A stretch of 64,000 nt of DNA from CSP1-5 sp964558395 (GTDB taxonomy: Bacteria > Methylomirabilota > Methylomirabilia > Methylomirabilales > CSP1-5): contig CAZLDS010000012.1 in NCBI GenBank assembly GCA_964558395.1, forward strand, positions 1-64,000. Reading direction: 5' to 3'. Both the position numbers and the translations under genes were made by a program. How positions within the stretch are numbered: position 1 is the stretch's first letter; the number at the start of each line of letters is the position of its first letter. Shown here one piece after another: positions 60,098 to 64,000 of the stretch. The notes under the pieces were generated by a model that was not told the DNA's origin, did no database searches, and saw nothing but the letters and a program-made list of their open reading frames with translations.

Positions 60098-60697
60098 ATG
60101 GAACCGTATAAAGTTCTGGTCCTGAACCGATCTTTTGAACCACTTCACGTTTGCGATATGCGCCGGGCCATCGTCCTGCTGTTCACCGGCCGGGCAGAGC
60201 GGGTCGAGGATACGGCGCACCTGATCCGGTCCCCCTCCGTGGCCTGGGTCATCCCCTCCGTCATCCGTCTTCAACGGTATATCCACAGACCCCGTACCCA
60301 AACCCTCTCTTTTAACAAGAAAAACATCCTCAAGCGAGACGGGTATACCTGTCAATACTGTGGCCGGAACGGCAGCGAGCGGATGACCATCGACCATGTG
60401 GTACCTCGGTATCTGGGGGGCAAAACGATTTGGGAGAACGTGGTGAGCGCGTGCCGATCCTGCAACACCCGCAAGGGGAACCGAACTCCCCAACAAGCTG
60501 GAATGTGGCTGCCCCAAAAGCCCTCCAAGCCGATCTCGGCCCTCCACCTGACGATAATGGCCCAGTCGGCCCGCCACTTGCATGTCTGGCAGAAATACCT
60601 GCCCGCGGGGGCGGTTCGCTCCCTGGGAGGCAACGGACATGACAAGGAGGTCCACCCATGCAATGGCGATGGCCGATCCCCCTCTCGGCTCTTATAG
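60098..60697 (+). CDS. HNH endonuclease family protein
   Basis: A 199-residue protein. N-terminal VLVLNRSFEPLHVCDMRRAI is typical of the family found beside many bacterial housekeeping genes. The HNH nuclease domain is at about 85-130: RDGYTCQYCGRNGSERMTID, HVVPRYLGGKTIWENVV, SACRSCNTRKGNRTP, with two CxxC zinc knuckles around the HNH. The last 13 codons overlap the next gene. A role in defence or repair is possible, but the group is uncharacterised. Confidence 0.88.
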   Translation: MEPYKVLVLNRSFEPLHVCDMRRAIVLLFTGRAERVEDTAHLIRSPSVAWVIPSVIRLQRYIHRPRTQTLSFNKKNILKRDGYTCQYCGRNGSERMTIDHVVPRYLGGKTIWENVVSACRSCNTRKGNRTPQQAGMWLPQKPSKPISALHLTIMAQSARHLHVWQKYLPAGAVRSLGGNGHDKEVHPCNGDGRSPSRLL

Positions 60698-61041
60698 TCC
60701 TCATCGTCGTCACCCCCCTGGAAGCCCAAGCACCAGAGGCGGGGGCGACCTTACCGGTCGAGGCCCTTCATCTGGTCCAGAAACTCGACAACCTGCATCT
60801 CCTGGCGGCGTATTACTACGGGGACGCCCGCCAGTGGGTCCGTATCCTTGATGCAAACCGGGGCGCAATCCAGGACCCCAGCGTGATCCATCCTGGGCAG
60901 ATGTTGCACCTCCGTCTGTCTCCCGACTGGACCCCCCCGGAACCCTACGAGCAGTGGAAGACTCGTGTTGGGGGCGTGGTCCCTCCTCCCATGCCCTCTC
61001 CTGCTGCGGCCCCCGAGCAGACTTCCTCCCTTCTCAAGTAG
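60658..61041 (+). CDS. exported LysM-like protein
   Basis: A 127-residue protein. Leader: WRWPIPLSALIVLIVVTPLEAQ. The mature part contains a LysM-like unit: DNLHLLAAYYYGDARQWVRI, LDANRGAIQDPSVIHPGQML, then HLRL. LysM binds peptidoglycan glycan strands. The tail is proline-rich. GGAGG stands seven bases before the ATG, inside the HNH gene, which it overlaps by 40 bases in another frame, so both reading frames seem real. Confidence 0.75.
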   Translation: MQWRWPIPLSALIVLIVVTPLEAQAPEAGATLPVEALHLVQKLDNLHLLAAYYYGDARQWVRILDANRGAIQDPSVIHPGQMLHLRLSPDWTPPEPYEQWKTRVGGVVPPPMPSPAAAPEQTSSLLK

Positions 61042-61298
61042 GAGAGAGGGGCCGTCCGACGGGGCGGGGAAGGACGGCCAGCGGGGACCTCGACGGGAGC
61101 CCGCAACCGCCACAGCCGGCAGCAAGCCACGGATGTTGGTGAAGGTGAACGGCCGTTGGTGCTGGGAGCCCGACGCTAGACCTAGTGCGGCTCGGCCCTC
61201 CCCGGCCGCCACACGTTACCTGTCCACCCCTTGTCTCTTCCGTTCGTTTCAGCGATAATCCTTCCAGAACCGTCTCAGGATTCAACCTAGAGGAAACC

Positions 61299-63299
61299 AT
61301 GTCCCTCTTCACGCTGCACTGCGACTTCGAACCCAAAGGGGATCAGCCCGGGGCCATCCAGCAACTGACCGACGGCGTCCTGCAGGGCCGGCGAGACCAG
61401 GTGCTCCTGGGAGTGACCGGGTCAGGCAAGACGTTTACCATGGCCAACGTCATCGCGGCCGTCGAGCGGCCGACCCTCATCATCGCCCATAACAAAACGC
61501 TGGCCGCCCAGCTCTATAACGAGTTCAAGGGTTTTTTCCCCGGAAATGCCGTCGAATACTTTGTCAGCTATTACGACTACTACCAGCCCGAGGCTTACAT
61601 CCCCCAGACCGACACCTACATCGAGAAGGATGCCCTCATCAACGAACACATTGACAAACTCCGCCATTCGGCCACCCGCTCGCTCTTGGAACGGCGGGAC
61701 GTGATCATTATTGCGTCGGTCTCCTGTATCTACGGGCTGGGCTCCCCCGAAGCGTACTACGGCATGATGGTGTTCCTCGAGCAGGGAGGATGGTGCCAAC
61801 GGGAAGAGATGCTTCGAAAGCTCGTCGAGATCCAATACCAGCGGAACGACTACGACTTTCGCCGGGGAACCTTCCGAGTCCGGGGGGATGTGGTGGAAGT
61901 CTTCCCGGCCTATGCGGACGCTGCCATTCGGGTGGAACTCTGGGGGGACGAGGTCGAGGGCCTGTGGGAAATCGACCCGTTGACCGGGGCCAAGCTCCAG
62001 AAACTCCATCGCGCCCCGATCTACCCCGCCAACCACTACGTCACCCCTGAAGAGCGGCGACAGCGGGCCTTGGCGGCTATCGAAGAGGAACTTGAGGAGC
62101 GAGGTGCCTGGCTGGACAGACAAGCGAAATTCCTCGAGGCGCAACGCCTGCGGCAGCGCACCCTCTTTGACCTTGAAATGATGCGAGAGATCGGAACCTG
62201 CAAGGGAATCGAGAATTACTCTCGCCACCTTACGGGGCGGGTGCCTGGCGAACCCCCTCCGACGCTTATGGACTACCTGCCGAAGGACGCTTTGGTCATC
62301 GTCGATGAGTCCCACCAAACGATCCCCCAGCTTCACGGCATGTACCGGGGAGATCGCTCGCGCAAGGAGACCCTGGTTGAGTACGGGTTTCGTCTCCCCT
62401 CAGCGCTCGACAATCGGCCGCTGACCTTCGACGAATTCGAGGGCTGCGTGAACCAGCTGATTTACGTCTCGGCCACCCCGGGTCCGTACGAAATCAAGAA
62501 AACCAATAGGGTCGTCACGGAGCAGATCATCCGGCCAACCGGCTTGATTGACCCCGAGATCGAGGTCCGACCGACCCGCGGACAGATCGATGACCTCATG
62601 GCGGAGATTCGGGACCGCGCCGCCAGACAGCAGCGGGTCCTCGTGACAACCCTGACAAAGCGCATGGCCGAGGAGCTGACCGACTACCTGGCCGAACACG
62701 GGATGCGGGTCCAGTATCTGCACTCGGATATTGACACGCTACACCGGAACGAGGTCATCCGCGACCTGCGCCTCGGGAAATTTGACACGCTGGTCGGAAT
62801 CAACTTACTTCGCGAAGGGCTCGATATCCCAGAAGTCTCGCTCGTCGCTGTCCTCGATGCCGACAAGGAAGGATTTCTGCGGTCATCCGGCTCGCTGATC
62901 CAGACAATGGGGCGGGCCGCCCGCAATGTCGAAGGTAAGGCGATCCTCTATGCCGACGTCACGACGGGGTCGATGAAGGACGCGTTAACCGAGACCATCC
63001 GTCGCCGGACCCTCCAGATGGAGTACAACAGAAAGCACGGCATCACCCCGGAGTCCATCACCAAACAGATCACCGATGTGCTCGCCTCGATTTACGAACG
63101 GGATTACTATACGGTCCCCGTCCTCCCCGACGAGGAGCGCGTCAAGTACATCCCACGGGAGGAAATTCCCGCCCTCATTGCCGCGCTCGACAAGCAGATG
63201 AGACAGGCGGCGAAGAAGCTCGAGTACGAGCGGGCCGCCGAGCTGCGCGATCAGATCCGCGATCTGCAGCGCCGCATGCTCGGCATCATCGAGCAGTAA
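61299..63299 (+). CDS. uvrB: excinuclease ABC subunit B
   Basis: A 666-residue nucleotide-excision repair helicase. ATG 61299 with AGAGG upstream gives the normal opening; the frame extends to 61185. Motifs: GVTGSGKTFTMANV (Walker A), AHNKTLAAQLYNEFKGFFP, the beta-hairpin segment YDYYQPEAYIPQTDTYIEK, VIVDESHQTIPQ (Walker B), INLLREGLDIPEVSLVAVLD, QTMGRAARNVEGKAILYAD, and a C-terminal UVR domain (KLEYERAAELRDQIRDLQ). Complete and normal. Confidence 0.97.
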   Translation: MSLFTLHCDFEPKGDQPGAIQQLTDGVLQGRRDQVLLGVTGSGKTFTMANVIAAVERPTLIIAHNKTLAAQLYNEFKGFFPGNAVEYFVSYYDYYQPEAYIPQTDTYIEKDALINEHIDKLRHSATRSLLERRDVIIIASVSCIYGLGSPEAYYGMMVFLEQGGWCQREEMLRKLVEIQYQRNDYDFRRGTFRVRGDVVEVFPAYADAAIRVELWGDEVEGLWEIDPLTGAKLQKLHRAPIYPANHYVTPEERRQRALAAIEEELEERGAWLDRQAKFLEAQRLRQRTLFDLEMMREIGTCKGIENYSRHLTGRVPGEPPPTLMDYLPKDALVIVDESHQTIPQLHGMYRGDRSRKETLVEYGFRLPSALDNRPLTFDEFEGCVNQLIYVSATPGPYEIKKTNRVVTEQIIRPTGLIDPEIEVRPTRGQIDDLMAEIRDRAARQQRVLVTTLTKRMAEELTDYLAEHGMRVQYLHSDIDTLHRNEVIRDLRLGKFDTLVGINLLREGLDIPEVSLVAVLDADKEGFLRSSGSLIQTMGRAARNVEGKAILYADVTTGSMKDALTETIRRRTLQMEYNRKHGITPESITKQITDVLASIYERDYYTVPVLPDEERVKYIPREEIPALIAALDKQMRQAAKKLEYERAAELRDQIRDLQRRMLGIIEQ

Positions 63300-63301
63300 C
63301 G

Positions 63302-64000
63302 ATGCCGTTTCTGATCTTGCTCCTGCTGATTATGCTGTTGGTGCCGACGCTGGGCCTCCCTCTGCTCCTGTTCCTGATATTGGGGATCCTCTTTATTCTC
63401 CCCCTTCAGTTCTTCGTCTATTCCCTCATCACCATCGTCACGGTTCCGTGGCAGCTCATTCAAATTGCCTGGGATCGTCGGATGCGACAAAGTCACGCCT
63501 GCGAGCACGCCACGGTCAATGTGCTGGAAGAGCAATATGGGCCGCTGCCCCGGACCGGCGGATTGGCCTATAAGAACGGCTACACCATCCTCAGGGAGGT
63601 TCCCTCCCCCCGCGAACTGCTGGATGCACCCCAGGAGGGGCTTTCTCGCCTGAAGCGCGGCGAGTCCACACTCGCAATTCACCCCCGCTGTGGCACCTCG
63701 ATCGCCATCCCCCAGTTCCTGTTTGCCGGGATCTTTCTTCTCATTCTGTTTTGGATCCACCATCTCCATCTTTTGGAGATCCTTGGCGTAATCTTACTGG
63801 CTGGCTTCCTCTCGCGACCCTTGGGCCTCTTGGCCCAGCGCTACGTCACCACGACGCCCGATGTCACCGATGTCCAGATCGTGGATGTCTCTTCTGAACG
63901 CCCCGATCTCGTCTTTGGCCTGTTTTTTCTGCCCTTACCCCGTGCGTACTTCGTCCGGACCGAGATCGTGCCAGCGCCGGCCTTCTGGCTCTTCCGACGC
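63302..64000 (+). CDS. membrane protein of DUF6391-like family, runs off right edge
   Basis: At least 233 residues, with no stop before the window end. Start ATG 63302 is two bases after the uvrB stop. The first 50 residues are almost all hydrophobic (FLILLLLIMLLVPTLGLPLL). A soluble segment has RMRQSHACEHATVNVLEEQY, similar to the HALEHAT motif of DUF6391, and LAIHPRCGTSIAIPQFLF. Further membrane helices follow (ILGVILLAGFLSRPLGLLAQ). The function is unknown; the HxxEH arrangement suggests metal binding, but this is only a resemblance. Confidence 0.7.
   Translation, partial: MPFLILLLLIMLLVPTLGLPLLLFLILGILFILPLQFFVYSLITIVTVPWQLIQIAWDRRMRQSHACEHATVNVLEEQYGPLPRTGGLAYKNGYTILREVPSPRELLDAPQEGLSRLKRGESTLAIHPRCGTSIAIPQFLFAGIFLLILFWIHHLHLLEILGVILLAGFLSRPLGLLAQRYVTTTPDVTDVQIVDVSSERPDLVFGLFFLPLPRAYFVRTEIVPAPAFWLFRR

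Overview
The window looks like a metagenome-assembled scaffold from a diderm bacterium of about 60% GC: it has a run of exactly 100 N at 22990-23089, and several genes are broken by single-base shifts. A heptose epimerase gene (hldD) points to an LPS outer membrane, and mqnA to menaquinone made by the futalosine route. Crotonyl-CoA carboxylase/reductase, a cyclic-di-AMP synthase and a RemA/DUF370 protein are also present. The mix would suit an uncultivated lineage such as Methylomirabilota/NC10, but that placement is only a guess from gene content.

Layout. (1) 1-22849 is an alpha-glucan/trehalose block. The start of a glycogen phosphorylase reads off the left edge; a DHH phosphoesterase and a cyclic-di-AMP synthase fused to a YbbR/CdaR domain follow. 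Then nine genes lie on the + strand: treS-mak fusion, a second maltokinase, malQ, a small CBM48-type glycogen-binding protein, glgB, treZ, glgX, treY and glgE. Together they encode TreYZ (glucan to trehalose), TreS (trehalose to maltose), Mak (maltose to maltose-1-phosphate) and GlgE/GlgB (maltose-1-phosphate to branched glucan), which is a closed cycle. (2) 22900-27662 is a mixed stretch with the assembly gap, a deaminase, a START-like secreted protein, hldD, ccr and a frameshifted cupin. (3) 27748-31952 looks like a bacterial sphingolipid locus: an NAD-dependent reductase/epimerase, a serine palmitoyltransferase-type enzyme and a GNAT acyltransferase in tandem, with a PAP2 membrane enzyme converging on them. 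(4) 32235-38341 holds a CBS protein, a radical SAM/methyltransferase pair, a Ski2-like helicase and bioB.

(5) 38353-46052 is, to me, the most interesting part. On the minus strand lie a decayed MNT-HEPN gene, egtD, a MetE-like methyltransferase, egtB, an ABC ATPase and a fused binding-protein/permease, then NYN and SnoaL-like genes. The MetE-like gene is full length if one in-frame TGA is read through. That TGA sits exactly where the family has its zinc-binding cysteine, and a small hairpin with GG in its loop follows at the right distance for a bacterial SECIS. It is therefore a candidate selenoprotein inside an ergothioneine (or selenoneine-like) synthesis and uptake operon. (6) 46191-52444 is a minus-strand operon yicC-remA-gmk-rpoZ joined to an amidohydrolase, mqnA, an aminotransferase and a HAD phosphatase. 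(7) 52656-64000 holds an NFACT-N-less RqcH-like protein, an exopolyphosphatase-family protein, a PilZ protein, small secreted proteins, an HtrA-like protease, a DEAD-box helicase, an HNH protein, uvrB and a partial membrane protein.

No tRNA, rRNA, CRISPR array, insertion sequence or prophage gene was seen.
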